A stretch of DNA of 64,000 nucleotides from Paraneptunicella aestuarii. GTDB taxonomy: Bacteria; Pseudomonadota; Gammaproteobacteria; Enterobacterales; Alteromonadaceae. A program made the position numbers and the translations under genes. The stretch spans positions 4,712,001 through 4,776,000 of the forward strand of contig NZ_CP074570.1 of NCBI RefSeq assembly GCF_019900845.1, written 5' to 3'. Under the pieces are notes generated by a model. The model searched no databases. It was not told where the DNA came from and worked only from the letters and a program-made list of their open reading frames with translations. Positions within the stretch are counted from its first letter, which is position 1. Each line of letters starts with the position of its first letter. Shown in pieces: positions 47,886-57,741 of this stretch.

Positions 47886-49883
47886 CTAAGACTTAACCTG
47901 AACTTCGATCTGTTCCTGTTCAGCGAATTGGGTATTGGTGGTTTTCACCAGATAATCCATCGACACTTCGTCACAGGCATTTTTCTTGGGGCAAATATCA
48001 CAGTCCTTAATTACCTTCTCAGGCAAGCTGTCCATCGGAGTGTGGGCAAACCCTAACTTTTCGAAGAACTTGGGCGCACGAGTCAACACGATCACGCGCT
48101 GTAGTTCAATGTGCCTGGCTTGCTCCAATAAATACTGCACCATCGCCTTACCCTGACCATGGCCTTGGGCTTCTTTTAACACACCCACTGAACGCACTTC
48201 CGCCAGTCCGGTTTGATAAATATACAAACAAGCGCAGCCAATCACTTTGCCATCCAGCTCGGCGACTACAAAGTTCTGAATATCATGCACGATGCTATAG
48301 CGTGTTCTGGGCAGCGTTTCGCCTTTTTCAGACCAGTAGTTAACGATATGCTCAATCGCTTCCACGTCGGTCATTTTTGCGCGACGTACCGACATTACAG
48401 CCGCTTTTTGCGCGTTCAGACGTTGCTGAACCTGCCCCAACGCCAGGTTAATTTGCTCAACCGCAGGGCTGCCGGTAACGTGGCTGGCAACTAAATCATC
48501 ACTGCTTTTTTTGATGCTTTGCAGTGCCTTTTCAACTTGCTCACGTGACGTTCCGCCCACAACTTGACGTTTATCCAAACAGGATTCAATCGTCAAATGT
48601 TGGTAGACATCTTGAGTGATCTTGTCGCTAAATGTCTGCAATTCAGCCAAAGTGAAATCTTCCAGCGCCTTGCCTTCTGCTATCGCAGCCAATACCACTT
48701 CACCCACAATATGGTGAGCTTCACGGAATGGAATATCCTTGTTGACCAGATAATCCGCCAATTCAGTGGCGTTAGCGTAACCTTGCTGTGCTGCTGATAA
48801 AGTTGCTGCGCTGTTTACCTTCAAGCCTTCTGTTACCAACACCGCCATTTGCAGGCAGGCTTCCCAGGTATCCAGTGCGTCAAACAAGCCTTCCTTATCT
48901 TCCTGCATGTCTTTGTTGTAGGCCAAAGGCAATGCCTTCATGGTCATCAACATGCCACTCAACGAACCGCATACACGGCCGGCTTTACCACGGATCAGCT
49001 CAAGCGCATCCGGGTTTTTCTTTTGCGGCATTAACGACGAACCCGACGTAACCAAATCGCTCAATTCAATAAACCCGGCTTCGCCTGTATTGTAGAAGAT
49101 CAGATCTTCTGCAAAACGAGACAAATGCATCATGCTGATGCTGGCAGTAGAGATAAATTCAATCACATGATCTCTATCCGATACCGCATCCAGGCTGTTC
49201 AAGGTTGGGCGTCTAAAACCCAGATCCTGAGCCAGAGCATGTCGGTCAATCGGATAAGCTGTACCCGCAAGCGCACCAGAACCTAGAGGTGATGTGTCGG
49301 CGCGATAAAGCGCGTCTTGCATACGGCTGATATCACGGTCGAACATTTCGACATAGGCCAAACACCAATGCCCAAAAGTCACAGGCTGAGCTCTTTGCAA
49401 GTGGGTGTAACCCGGCAGAACCGTAGCACGTTCTCTGTTCGCCAGATCCAGCATGGCTTGTTGCAAGTTAACCAGAGCCTGCAACAACTCTCCGCCTCTA
49501 GCTTTACACCATAATTTCAGATCCGTCGCGACCTGATCATTACGGCTTCTGCCAGTATGTAACTTCTTGCCCAAGTCACCACATTTAGCGATGAGCTTGC
49601 CTTCCACCCAGCTATGGATGTCTTCGGCGCTCATTTCACCTTCTGGCACTTCCAGCACACAGGCAGGGTTTTCCTGCACTGTTTGCAATAGTTCATTGAG
49701 CGCTTTTTCCAGATCCTGTTGCTCTTTAGCACTCAACACGCCTACTTGCAGTAATGCGCGTGACCACGAGATAGACCCCTCTATGTCTTGCGTGGCTAAA
49801 CGATAATCCACGGGTAAGGAATCATTAAATGATTTGAATAATTCGCTAGGTTGTTCTTTAAACCGTCCGCCCCACAAAGCCAT
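47886..49883 (-). CDS. argH: Argininosuccinate lyase fused to N-acetylglutamate synthase, ArgH(A)
   Basis: A 665-residue fusion. Residues 1-460 are argininosuccinate lyase ([20 protein letters not shown]; catalytic loop [20 protein letters not shown]), the last step of arginine synthesis. Residues about 490-665 are a short GNAT domain ([31 protein letters not shown]) of the N-acetylglutamate synthase type, ending with a [10 protein letters not shown] cysteine motif and [10 protein letters not shown]. The ArgH(A) fusion is known from Moritella, Vibrio and Alteromonadales and lets the operon supply both first and last enzyme. It is the last gene of argCBFG-argH(A); the gap to argG is 32 bases. 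Confidence 0.95.
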   Translation of the reverse strand: MALWGGRFKEQPSELFKSFNDSLPVDYRLATQDIEGSISWSRALLQVGVLSAKEQQDLEKALNELLQTVQENPACVLEVPEGEMSAEDIHSWVEGKLIAKCGDLGKKLHTGRSRNDQVATDLKLWCKARGGELLQALVNLQQAMLDLANRERATVLPGYTHLQRAQPVTFGHWCLAYVEMFDRDISRMQDALYRADTSPLGSGALAGTAYPIDRHALAQDLGFRRPTLNSLDAVSDRDHVIEFISTASISMMHLSRFAEDLIFYNTGEAGFIELSDLVTSGSSLMPQKKNPDALELIRGKAGRVCGSLSGMLMTMKALPLAYNKDMQEDKEGLFDALDTWEACLQMAVLVTEGLKVNSAATLSAAQQGYANATELADYLVNKDIPFREAHHIVGEVVLAAIAEGKALEDFTLAELQTFSDKITQDVYQHLTIESCLDKRQVVGGTSREQVEKALQSIKKSSDDLVASHVTGSPAVEQINLALGQVQQRLNAQKAAVMSVRRAKMTDVEAIEHIVNYWSEKGETLPRTRYSIVHDIQNFVVAELDGKVIGCACLYIYQTGLAEVRSVGVLKEAQGHGQGKAMVQYLLEQARHIELQRVIVLTRAPKFFEKLGFAHTPMDSLPEKVIKDCDICPKKNACDEVSMDYLVKTTNTQFAEQEQIEVQVKS

Positions 49884-49915
49884 GGTGGTCTTCCTCTTTT
49901 CTCTTATCTCGTTAG

Positions 49916-51133
49916 CTATTTATTGGTGAACGCTCTAATTCTGCTGCTCAAGCTGTACAGGCGAATAAAACCTTCTGCATGTTTTTGGTCGTATACGTCG
50001 TCAGCCCCAAAAGTAGCGTAATCTTCTGAGTACAAGCTGTTTGGTGAACGACGTTGAATAACCGTAGCATTGCCTTTGTACAATTTCACAACGATATCGC
50101 CTGTGATTTGCTGAGCAAAGGTTTTACTCGCCGCCAACAACGATTCAGCCAATGGAGTGAACCAGCGACCGTCGTACAATACGTGAGAAAACTCTAACGC
50201 CACTTGCTCTCTGAATTTCAGAGACGCTTTATCCAAAACCAGTGTTTCCAACGCTTTGTACGCTTTCATCAACACTGTGCCTCCAGGCGTTTCATAACAA
50301 CCTCTGGATTTCATACCCACCAAGCGGTTTTCAACGATATCGACACGACCCACGCCATGAGCAGCGGCAATGGTATTTAGCTTAACCAATGCCTGATACG
50401 GGCTGAATGATTCACCATTAACCGCGGTTAAAATACCTTGTTCAAAACTTAAGGTAACGCTTTCTGATTTGTTTGGCGCATCTTCCGGATCTACGGTCAT
50501 CGTCCAAACCTGCTTGCTTGGCTCACACCAAGGGTCTTCCAACTCACCACCTTCGTGGGAAATGTGCCAAGCGTTCGCGTCACGGCTGTAGATCTTGGTC
50601 GCAGAAGCCGATGTTGGTACGTTCTTCTCAGCCAAATACGCTAGCAAGTCTTCTCTTGAAGACATATCCCATTCACGCCAAGGAGCAATAACTTGCAGCT
50701 CCGGAGCCAAAGCAGCGAATGCACCTTCAAAGCGCACCTGATCGTTACCTTTACCGGTACAACCGTGCGACAACGCATCGGCGCCAACTTTCTTTGCCAC
50801 TTCAACGTGAGCCTTGGCGATCACTGGACGCGCCATAGACGTACCCAGCAAGTATTCACCTTCGTAAACCGCGCCAGTTTGCACGGTCGGGAAAATGTAT
50901 TCAGACACAAATTCTTCTTTCAGGTCAGCGATGTAACACTCACTCGCACCTGAACGAATAGCTTTATCATGCAAGCCTTCCAGTTCTTCGTCGCCCTGAC
51001 CCACATCAGCCGCAAAGGCAATCACTTCACAATCATAATTATCTTTCAACCACGGAATAATGGCTGATGTATCCAGTCCACCAGAGTAGGCGAGGACAAC
51101 CTTGTTTACTTTTTTGGGTTTCGCAATGGCCAT
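49916..51133 (-). CDS. argG: Argininosuccinate synthase
   Basis: A 405-residue enzyme that joins citrulline and aspartate using ATP. The N-type ATP pyrophosphatase P-loop [17 protein letters not shown] is intact, as are the [12 protein letters not shown] and [20 protein letters not shown] segments. It is the fourth gene of the arginine operon, with a 44-base gap from argF. Nothing unusual is seen; the length is that of the shorter bacterial form (about 400). Confidence 0.97.
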   Translation of the reverse strand: MAIAKPKKVNKVVLAYSGGLDTSAIIPWLKDNYDCEVIAFAADVGQGDEELEGLHDKAIRSGASECYIADLKEEFVSEYIFPTVQTGAVYEGEYLLGTSMARPVIAKAHVEVAKKVGADALSHGCTGKGNDQVRFEGAFAALAPELQVIAPWREWDMSSREDLLAYLAEKNVPTSASATKIYSRDANAWHISHEGGELEDPWCEPSKQVWTMTVDPEDAPNKSESVTLSFEQGILTAVNGESFSPYQALVKLNTIAAAHGVGRVDIVENRLVGMKSRGCYETPGGTVLMKAYKALETLVLDKASLKFREQVALEFSHVLYDGRWFTPLAESLLAASKTFAQQITGDIVVKLYKGNATVIQRRSPNSLYSEDYATFGADDVYDQKHAEGFIRLYSLSSRIRAFTNK

Positions 51134-51177
51134 GAATAAAGCTCCTAAAAAATACTATTTAATTCGTTACTGCCGGC

Positions 51178-52089
51178 TTATTGACCGAATAAGGTAATAA
51201 GAATGGCGTTCTGTGCATGCATACGATTTTCGGCTTGAAGCAACAGCAAAGACTTATCGCCGTCCATTAATTCTCCGGTGATTTCCAAATCACGATGCGC
51301 CGGCTGACAATGCATTACATGGGTCGCCCCAGTGTCAGCCAACAGCTGTTCATTCAATTGATACGGCATAAAATATTGTTTGATCTTGTCCAGTGGCGTG
51401 TCGTCACCCATGGAAATCCAGGTGTCGGTGTATAAAGCATTCGCCCCTTCGGCGGCAGCAATGTCATTACTGACCGTAATGGTCGCTCCGGTTTTAGCAG
51501 CAATAGCCTGAGCACTTTCTACAACAGACTGCACAGGTTCATGCCCTGCTGGTGTGATTACAGCAACATCTGCACCCAAGTGAGCACCGACTAACATTAG
51601 TGAATGCGTAACGTTATTTCCGTCACCAAAGTACGCTAGTTTGGTTTTACTCACGTCACCAAAAGTCTCGTGCATTGCCAGAAAGTCAGCCAATGCCTGA
51701 CACGGGTGGTACAAATCACAAAGAGCGTTAACGACCGGGATCTGGCAAGATTCTGCGAAGATCTTCAGGGTTTCATGCTTGAACACTCTGGCAACAATGG
51801 CATCGCCCCAGCAAGCCATGTTGGCAGCCATATCTGCAACATCTTCACGGCCTTGCAAGTTATTGCTTTGGCTGTCGAGATAAACCATATGCCCGCCCAG
51901 CTTATTGATACCAATATCGAAGCTGACACGGGTTCTTAGCGACGGCTTCTCGAATAAGGCAATAACCGACTTTCCCGCCAACGCTTGTTTGTATTTTGCA
52001 GGGTTTGTTTTTACATCAAGAGCAAGACTCAAAAGCTCGGTCAACTGCCCCGATTCCCAATTTTCAAAAGTTAATAAATCCCGTTTCAT
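51178..52089 (-). CDS. argF: Ornithine carbamoyltransferase
   Basis: A 303-residue enzyme converting ornithine and carbamoyl phosphate to citrulline. The carbamoyl-phosphate loop FEKPSLRTRVSF (about 47-58), HPCQALADFLAM and the ornithine motif HCQPAHRDLEI are present. It is shorter than the E. coli paralogues (about 334) and resembles the form used by Vibrio/Shewanella relatives. Its ATG shares one base with the argB stop codon, so the genes are coupled. Confidence 0.96.
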   Translation of the reverse strand: MKRDLLTFENWESGQLTELLSLALDVKTNPAKYKQALAGKSVIALFEKPSLRTRVSFDIGINKLGGHMVYLDSQSNNLQGREDVADMAANMACWGDAIVARVFKHETLKIFAESCQIPVVNALCDLYHPCQALADFLAMHETFGDVSKTKLAYFGDGNNVTHSLMLVGAHLGADVAVITPAGHEPVQSVVESAQAIAAKTGATITVSNDIAAAEGANALYTDTWISMGDDTPLDKIKQYFMPYQLNEQLLADTGATHVMHCQPAHRDLEITGELMDGDKSLLLLQAENRMHAQNAILITLFGQ

Positions 52090-52928
52090 TACTTGGTCTC
52101 ACTACTTAATTTCATTTGATACTCAGCGATATTTTCCGCATTGCTTTCGGCATCGCTGTGAATGGTGGTTCCAACGGCTTCCCCCTGAATCAATCCAAGC
52201 AATTGTTCAGGCGTTTTCCAGGAAGCGATAATCACAGGATTACCAATTTGATTCGCGGTTTGCAGGGCAGCTTTCACCTTTACCGCCATGCCGCCATTGA
52301 TAACGCCTTGCGCTATCAACTGCTCAATAGACTTTGAATTCAGCTCAGCAATAGGCTGCATGTCGGCATCAAGCACACAAGGCACATCGGACAAAAGTAC
52401 AAGTTTAGCTTCTAGCGCATGAGCAATAGCCGCAGCGGCTTCATCGGCATTAACGTTCAATAGCTGTCCGTTTGCGTCAGCACCAATTGAGCTGACAATG
52501 GGTAGCTGTTGATTGCCCAAGACTTGCAATAACAATTGAGGATCATTGGCTTTTGCAGTACCAACAGCTCCCAATTTTTCGTTAAGCTGCGTTGCTGTGC
52601 ATATGCCGCCGTCAAGCAATGACAACCCGACAGGCACGATGCCTTGCTGCATCGCCCATCCACACAGCGTTTTGTTAACCGTGCCAGCTAAAGCGCCTAC
52701 CACATAAGGCAAATGTTCGTTTGGCGTAACCCGCAAACCATCGATTTTTTCCGATGTTAAGCCCAGTGCTTTCAGCAGGTTTTCAACACTGTTTCCACCA
52801 CCATGCACCAACACCAGAGGTACGCTTGGCATAAGTTGCTTTAGCGTAGAGAAAAAATGGATTGCAGCCGTTTTATCTTCTAACAACGCACCGCCAACCT
52901 TGATCACCAAAGGCGTATGATTAGCCAT
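52089..52928 (-). CDS. argB: Acetylglutamate kinase
   Basis: A 279-residue enzyme phosphorylating N-acetylglutamate. The ATG at 52928 was chosen over an upstream TTG in the same frame. Motifs include VIKVGGALLEDKTAAIHFF, VLVHGGGNSVENLLKALG and NVNADEAAAAIAHALEAKLV. The N-terminal regulatory helix of arginine-inhibited forms is absent, so this is the short, E. coli-like, probably arginine-insensitive type; feedback would then act on the synthase. It overlaps argC by 8 bases. Confidence 0.95.
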   Translation of the reverse strand: MANHTPLVIKVGGALLEDKTAAIHFFSTLKQLMPSVPLVLVHGGGNSVENLLKALGLTSEKIDGLRVTPNEHLPYVVGALAGTVNKTLCGWAMQQGIVPVGLSLLDGGICTATQLNEKLGAVGTAKANDPQLLLQVLGNQQLPIVSSIGADANGQLLNVNADEAAAAIAHALEAKLVLLSDVPCVLDADMQPIAELNSKSIEQLIAQGVINGGMAVKVKAALQTANQIGNPVIIASWKTPEQLLGLIQGEAVGTTIHSDAESNAENIAEYQMKLSSETK

Positions 52929-53976
52929 GAGCAACCCCCTGATGAGATGGCGCTAACAGCCCGGTGTGATGGGCAAAACCACTGACCAGATTGGCACATT
53001 GCAGAGCTTGAGAAGCTGCGCCTTTTAGCAGGTTGTCGATGGCACTGGTCACAACGATGTACTGTGAGTTCACATCATATTTCCAATGCAAATGGCACTG
53101 CGCAGAATGCACAACGTCATCCAACTTCGGCCACGACTGGCAAAGTTTAATCAGAGGTTCGTCGGCATAGGCTTGATTAAAGGCATTATCAATGACCTCG
53201 ACGTTGGCAGAAGAATTCAGCTTCGCCGTAACCGTTGCCAAAATGCCACGCTTAAAGTTACCCAAATGCGGAGTAAAAATAACTTCTGCGCCCAAATGAG
53301 AGGCAATTTCAGGTTGGTGTCTGTGTCCTAACACACCATAAGCTTGCAAGCTGACTTCGCAAAAACTGTTGCCCATAGTGGCTTTTCTACCGGCTCCGCT
53401 CACGCCAGAAATGGCATTGATAATGGGATAATGATCGGCATCCAGTAACCCGGCTTGCATCAAAGGCTTAAGTGCCATCAAGGAAGCGGTAGGATAACAA
53501 CCTGGAACCGCCACCAGCTTACTTTTTTCAATCGCTTTAGCATTCCACTCAGCCAAGCCGTAAACCGCCTGTTCAAGCAAATCGGGATATTGGTGAGTAA
53601 AACCATAAAAACTGTCGTAAAGATCATGTTGCGCCAAACGAAATGCACCAGACAAATCCAACACTTTGGCTTTGCCGCTTAATAGTTTGGGCATCCAGTC
53701 ATGGCTCGCTTCATGAGGCGTCGCCAGGAAGATCAAATCCACCTGATCCGCCAACACTTCCAGCGTGTCTTCGCTAATAGATTGCAGTGCCAAATAAGGC
53801 TGTTCAAAATCCTGTTCTGACAGTCGCCCATCCAGATGATTTAAATACTTTCCGGCATCGGAACTATTTTCTGATACATACACGCTATGCAGACTGATAT
53901 TCGGGTGTTGCACGATCAGTCTGGCAAGTTCGGTTCCGGTATATCCACTGGCTCCAATAATGGCACTTTGCAACAT
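52921..53976 (-). CDS. argC: N-acetyl-gamma-glutamyl-phosphate reductase
   Basis: A 351-residue NADP-dependent reductase. The ATG at 53976 directly opens LQSAIIGASGYTGTELARLI, and GAGTG lies just before it; the longer frame (to 54000) adds no conserved sequence. The active-site Cys is in VPGCYPTASLMALKPL, with AISGVSGAGRKAT following. It is the first gene of the argCBFG-argH(A) transcript. A promoter and ArgR sites are expected in the 710-base interval upstream; no clear ARG-box pair could be confirmed. Confidence 0.95.
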   Translation of the reverse strand: MLQSAIIGASGYTGTELARLIVQHPNISLHSVYVSENSSDAGKYLNHLDGRLSEQDFEQPYLALQSISEDTLEVLADQVDLIFLATPHEASHDWMPKLLSGKAKVLDLSGAFRLAQHDLYDSFYGFTHQYPDLLEQAVYGLAEWNAKAIEKSKLVAVPGCYPTASLMALKPLMQAGLLDADHYPIINAISGVSGAGRKATMGNSFCEVSLQAYGVLGHRHQPEIASHLGAEVIFTPHLGNFKRGILATVTAKLNSSANVEVIDNAFNQAYADEPLIKLCQSWPKLDDVVHSAQCHLHWKYDVNSQYIVVTSAIDNLLKGAASQALQCANLVSGFAHHTGLLAPSHQGVAHG

Positions 53977-54686
53977 AATTTCACTCTTGATTGTTATCAT
54001 TCGCTTGGTAACGAAAAGGTTATTCGGTCTTAATATGGATAAATCTAAATGGGAATTTCGACTATCGTCGTCGAATGAGAGTGACAGGCAGAGACGACGA
54101 ATGTAGTGAAGATGTTTGCTTGCCTACCAAGTTAATCAATAGATGCATAAAACCACCTGACGCAATACAAACAAACAGCATCTGAAGTAAATCAGAACAT
54201 TGTGCAAACATGTGTAAAGCTGAGTGTTTCATTGTGCCAAATCGATCTATTTAAAATTAACTAAGGGAATAGACTACTATCTAAGCTATGGCTTAGATGT
54301 CCTACTTCGTCAAGGTTTCTGCGCATACTACCAGTAAAATATATTTATGCAACATTCATGAATAAATATATTAATTTATTTTTCCTGTCATTCATTTCAA
54401 TCAAATCCATTTAAATATTGTCTTACAAAGCTAAAGTCAGAGTAATTGAAAGATAAGGAAGACACATAAAATTTGTAATAAATATGCAACATTTCCGTAA
54501 TTTTATTGTTACCGGGGAATATTGAAATGCGCTGATTAGCCTCATAGGCTTGGCTGAAAGCGGTCTGGATGAAATATAGAGGGTAGAAAGGTATAGAAAG
54601 CAAGGTGAGGCTATTGCATTTAACCGTTAAACCATCGCTTCCCTGCGATAAATTCTTGTGGGTGACTTGCAGTTATGTGCTCTTAT
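53977..54686. other. Interval upstream of the arginine operon
   Basis: In relatives argE is divergent from argC; here 710 bases separate argC from a convergent-side hydrolase gene, and no argE is present. The interval is AT-rich with a prominent inverted repeat (54338-54372) and a small ATCTAAGC/GGCTTAGAT hairpin (about 54280-54299). A 68-codon minus-strand frame at 54397-54603 lacks coding character. Confidence 0.55.
54338..54372. promoter_or_regulatory. 11-bp perfect inverted repeat, possible operator
   Basis: AATATATTTAT and ATAAATATATT flank GCAACATTCATGA. Within it, ATTTATGCAACATTCATG and ATGAATAAATATATTAAT bear a loose resemblance to ARG boxes. The distance to argC (about 370 bases) is long, so ArgR binding is only a possibility. 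Confidence 0.3.
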
Positions 54687-55685
54687 TTAGAGTGAGTTAA
54701 CCACCTCTGCTCTGGCAACTTCTTCAGTACGCAGAAAATCGAGTACCACTTGGTTAAATTGCTCAGCTTGATCATAGTTAGGCACATGCCCCGCTTGCTC
54801 CAAAATCACTAACTTGGAACCGCGCAGAATGGTGCTCATTTCTTCACCACGAGTAAAGGGCACGCCACGATCCTCTTTTCCCCACACAATCAAGGTTGGT
54901 AAAGACAAATTGCCTAAACGATGAATTTCATCGCTTAGCTTATCGAAGAATTCTCGACGTTGAATGCCCAACAACACATCAATAGTGCCGGCAATCTTAT
55001 GAAAACGGGTGACATTTTGAAAATACTCATCCGTAATCAGGTGCTTGTTGTGAACGAAGAAATCGCCAAGGCTTTTACGTCGTAAGGCATCGGTTTTTAA
55101 CTCCATCAAAAAATTTCCAACGCCGGGCATATTCACCAGCTTACTCGCTGCGGGTAGTTTATTGGGAAGACCCGCAGCATCAACCAATATCAATTTATGA
55201 ATTCGTTGTGGATGATTAAGAGCGAATAGAATGCTGGTACCACCGCCCATTGATTGCCCAACCAATGTCGCTTTATCAATGCCCATTTTATCCATGAAGC
55301 GCAATACTTGTTCTTCATACAAGGGATAACCGTAATCAAGAGGTTCACGAGTGCTGTAACCGAAGCCCCATAAATCCAGCGCATACACTTTATGCTCAGC
55401 AGCAAGCGCATCAATATTTTCATGCCACATGTATGAATCGTAGAAAAAGCCATGCAGAAGAATAACTGGCGCAGCGCCTTCTTTGCCTTCACCTTTTTCC
55501 AGATAATGAGTTTGGCGACCGCCTAAATCTACAAACTTCCCTTGTGCATATTTCTCAGCCCATTCATCCAGTGGCTGGCTGTCCCAAGGAACAAATTGTG
55601 ACGCATCATCAAACCAATCAACCTGAGTAAAGGCAATAAGCAAACCGAGCAAAACCACTGCACCTAATTTTGTCTTCTTATTCAT
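54687..55685 (-). CDS. Membrane-anchored alpha/beta hydrolase, copy 1
   Basis: A 332-residue hydrolase with an N-terminal hydrophobic segment (KLGAVVLLGLLIAFTQVDWF, about 5-25) that anchors it in the membrane or directs export. The catalytic elements are HGFFYDSYMW (oxyanion), nucleophile in VGQSMGGGTSILF, the Asp in VWGKEDRGVPFT and the His in EQAGHVPNYDQ. The epoxide-hydrolase/haloalkane-type alpha/beta fold group is closest; substrate unknown. A nearly identical second copy lacking the anchor lies 211 bases upstream on the same strand. It is convergent-flanked by the arginine interval. Confidence 0.85.
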   Translation of the reverse strand: MNKKTKLGAVVLLGLLIAFTQVDWFDDASQFVPWDSQPLDEWAEKYAQGKFVDLGGRQTHYLEKGEGKEGAAPVILLHGFFYDSYMWHENIDALAAEHKVYALDLWGFGYSTREPLDYGYPLYEEQVLRFMDKMGIDKATLVGQSMGGGTSILFALNHPQRIHKLILVDAAGLPNKLPAASKLVNMPGVGNFLMELKTDALRRKSLGDFFVHNKHLITDEYFQNVTRFHKIAGTIDVLLGIQRREFFDKLSDEIHRLGNLSLPTLIVWGKEDRGVPFTRGEEMSTILRGSKLVILEQAGHVPNYDQAEQFNQVVLDFLRTEEVARAEVVNSL

Positions 55686-55896
55686 AACTATGTCTCACAA
55701 TTGTTTATTGAAGTTTTCAACCATCCACTCGTGAAATAAAAACATTGAGACGATTGATTCGAAGCAAACATATCAGCCTCGACAAAAATCAAACGGCCTA
55801 CACAACAGGCAAAATGGAAGGAAAACAGCAGGTTTCAAAGCGACTATTTAGCATTCCCTTGCACAAGATAAACTTTAAGAATCAACCTGTTTGAAG

Positions 55897-56826
55897 TTAA
55901 TTTGTTACTTCTAACTCAGAGGCTTTTGCGGCTCGGGATTCGTTCTCGGTACGCAAAAAATCAAGCACGACCTGATTAAATTGCTCAGCTTGATCATAGT
56001 TAGGCACATGCCCAGCCTTATCCAAAATCACTAACTTGGAACCGCGCAGAATGGTGTTCATTTCTTCACCGCGAGTAAAGGGCACGCCGCGATCTTGCTT
56101 CCCCCAAATAATCAGGGTTGGCAGAAATAAGTCACCTAAATGATGGATCTCATCACTAAGCTTATCGAAAAATTCTCGACGCTGAATGCCCAACAACACA
56201 TCCGTAGTACCCGCCACCTTATGAAAGCGGGTGACATTTTGAAAATACTCATCCGTAATAAGATGCTTGTTGTGAACGAAGAAATCACCCAGACTTTTAC
56301 GCCGTAAACTGTCGGTTTTTAACCCCATCAAAAACTTGCCAACACCAGGCATATTCACCAGTTTACTTGCAGCCGGCAGCTTATTAGGAAGACCCGCAGC
56401 ATCAACCAATACCAGCTTATGAATTCGTTGTGGATGATTAAGAGCAAATAGAATGCTGGTGCCACCGCCCATTGATTGCCCAACCAATGTCGCTTTATCA
56501 ATGCCCATTTTATCCATGAAGCGCAATACTTGTTCTTCATACAAGGGATAACCGTAATCCAGCGGCTCACGAGTGCTGTAACCAAACCCCCATAAATCCA
56601 GCGCATACACTTTATGCTCAGCAGCAAGCGCATCAATATTTTCATGCCACATATATGAATCGTAGAAAAAGCCATGCAGAAGAATAACTGGCGCAGCGCC
56701 TTCTTTGCCATCACCTTTTTCCAGATAATGAGTTTGGCGACCACCTAACTCTACAAACTTCCCTTTTGCATATTTTTCAGCCCATTCATCCAGTGGTTGG
56801 CTGTCCCAAGGAACAAATTGTGACAT
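55897..56826 (-). CDS. Alpha/beta hydrolase, copy 2 without N-terminal anchor
   Basis: A 309-residue paralogue of the neighbouring hydrolase. From SQFVPWDSQPLDEWAEKY on, the two proteins differ at only about 20 of 295 positions by eye, and all catalytic residues are kept (GQSMGGG, WGKQDRGVPFT, KAGHVPNYDQ). The first 28 codons of copy 1 are missing: the ATG at 56826 falls where copy 1 reads Ala-Ser-Gln. The protein is therefore predicted to be cytoplasmic. No clear ribosome site is visible. The C-terminus (ENESRAAKASELEVTN) differs from copy 1. This is a recent tandem duplication with loss of the membrane anchor; whether it is expressed is unknown. Confidence 0.8.
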   Translation of the reverse strand: MSQFVPWDSQPLDEWAEKYAKGKFVELGGRQTHYLEKGDGKEGAAPVILLHGFFYDSYMWHENIDALAAEHKVYALDLWGFGYSTREPLDYGYPLYEEQVLRFMDKMGIDKATLVGQSMGGGTSILFALNHPQRIHKLVLVDAAGLPNKLPAASKLVNMPGVGKFLMGLKTDSLRRKSLGDFFVHNKHLITDEYFQNVTRFHKVAGTTDVLLGIQRREFFDKLSDEIHHLGDLFLPTLIIWGKQDRGVPFTRGEEMNTILRGSKLVILDKAGHVPNYDQAEQFNQVVLDFLRTENESRAAKASELEVTN

Positions 56827-57052
56827 ATATTCACTCTAACGAATTATTACAGTTTTACCTCATGCTAAAGACCCAAAACCTACAGCTCTAAAGCGTTACA
56901 AAAGAGAGTACACGCTTCGTTACACCGGAGAAAGTAAAATATTTCTCATTAATGTAATTTCACAGATAACGTCGCTAAACAGGCTTCTAATTAAATATTT
57001 AAAGCTTCTTTCTATCTAAAAAATCACCCGGAAAAATTAATGCTTGAACAAA

Positions 57053-57072
57053 ATCGTATACGATTATACGAT
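57053..57072. promoter_or_regulatory. Likely GntR operator (ATCGTATA inverted repeat)
   Basis: ATCGTATA-CGAT-TATACGAT is a perfect 8-bp inverted repeat with a 4-base spacer, ending 7 bases before the chosen GntR start. GntR/FadR proteins bind such short palindromes, so autoregulation of the gntR-acdS pair is likely. Confidence 0.6.
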
Positions 57073-57078
57073 CCGACC

Positions 57079-57741
57079 ATGAAAACATTATCCAAAGCAA
57101 CCAAAACCACTTCCGAAATACTGGCTGATCAGATCCGTAACGCCATTATTTCCGGAAAGTTTCCAAGCGGGCAGGCATTGAAACAGGATGTTCTGGCTAG
57201 TCAATTTGGCGTCAGTAAGATCCCTGTCAGAGAAGCGCTCTACTTATTACAGAATGAAGGACTGGTTACCTTCTTAAACAACCGTGGTTCCATTGTTTCT
57301 GAACTATCAACCAACGAAGTAGACGAAATATACACAATGCGAGTGGCTCTGGAAGCAATAGCCTTAGAGCGAGCCATTCCTAAACTGACTGCCGCAGACT
57401 TCATTGCCGCAGAAAGCACATTGAAGCTGATTGAAGCTTCTGATGACCCGATTGAATGGTCAAATCTTAACTGGATATTCCATAGCACCATTTATCGCGC
57501 AGCTCAGATGCCCAAACTACTGGAAACCGTTTCTGTTCTGCACAATAACGTTGCTCGTTATCTTTTGCTTTACCTCAACACCATGCAGCAACAGGAACAT
57601 TCACAGCAAGAGCACTGGGACTTATTGGAAGCGTGTCGTAAAGGACGAATTCAACAAGCCCTTGGCCTATTGCGCCAGCATTTAGAAGATGCAAAACAAC
57701 AGACTATTTCTTACATGACCCAACAACAGGAGTCGGAATAA
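57079..57741 (+). CDS. GntR-family (FadR/FCD) transcriptional regulator
   Basis: About 220 residues from the ATG at 57079; an ATG at 57040 would place the operator-like palindrome inside the gene. The winged HTH ([40 protein letters not shown]) is followed by a helical FCD ligand domain (about 90-215) with Asp/His metal-site candidates ([20 protein letters not shown]). FCD regulators respond to organic or amino acids. The stop codon TAA overlaps the ATG of the ACC deaminase gene, so it is in the same operon and probably regulates it. Confidence 0.87.
   Translation: MKTLSKATKTTSEILADQIRNAIISGKFPSGQALKQDVLASQFGVSKIPVREALYLLQNEGLVTFLNNRGSIVSELSTNEVDEIYTMRVALEAIALERAIPKLTAADFIAAESTLKLIEASDDPIEWSNLNWIFHSTIYRAAQMPKLLETVSVLHNNVARYLLLYLNTMQQQEHSQQEHWDLLEACRKGRIQQALGLLRQHLEDAKQQTISYMTQQQESE

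Noticed and set aside
54397..54603. A 68-codon minus-strand reading frame upstream of argC
   Set aside because: No ribosome site, random-looking aromatic-rich sequence, overlaps AT-rich promoter-like DNA.
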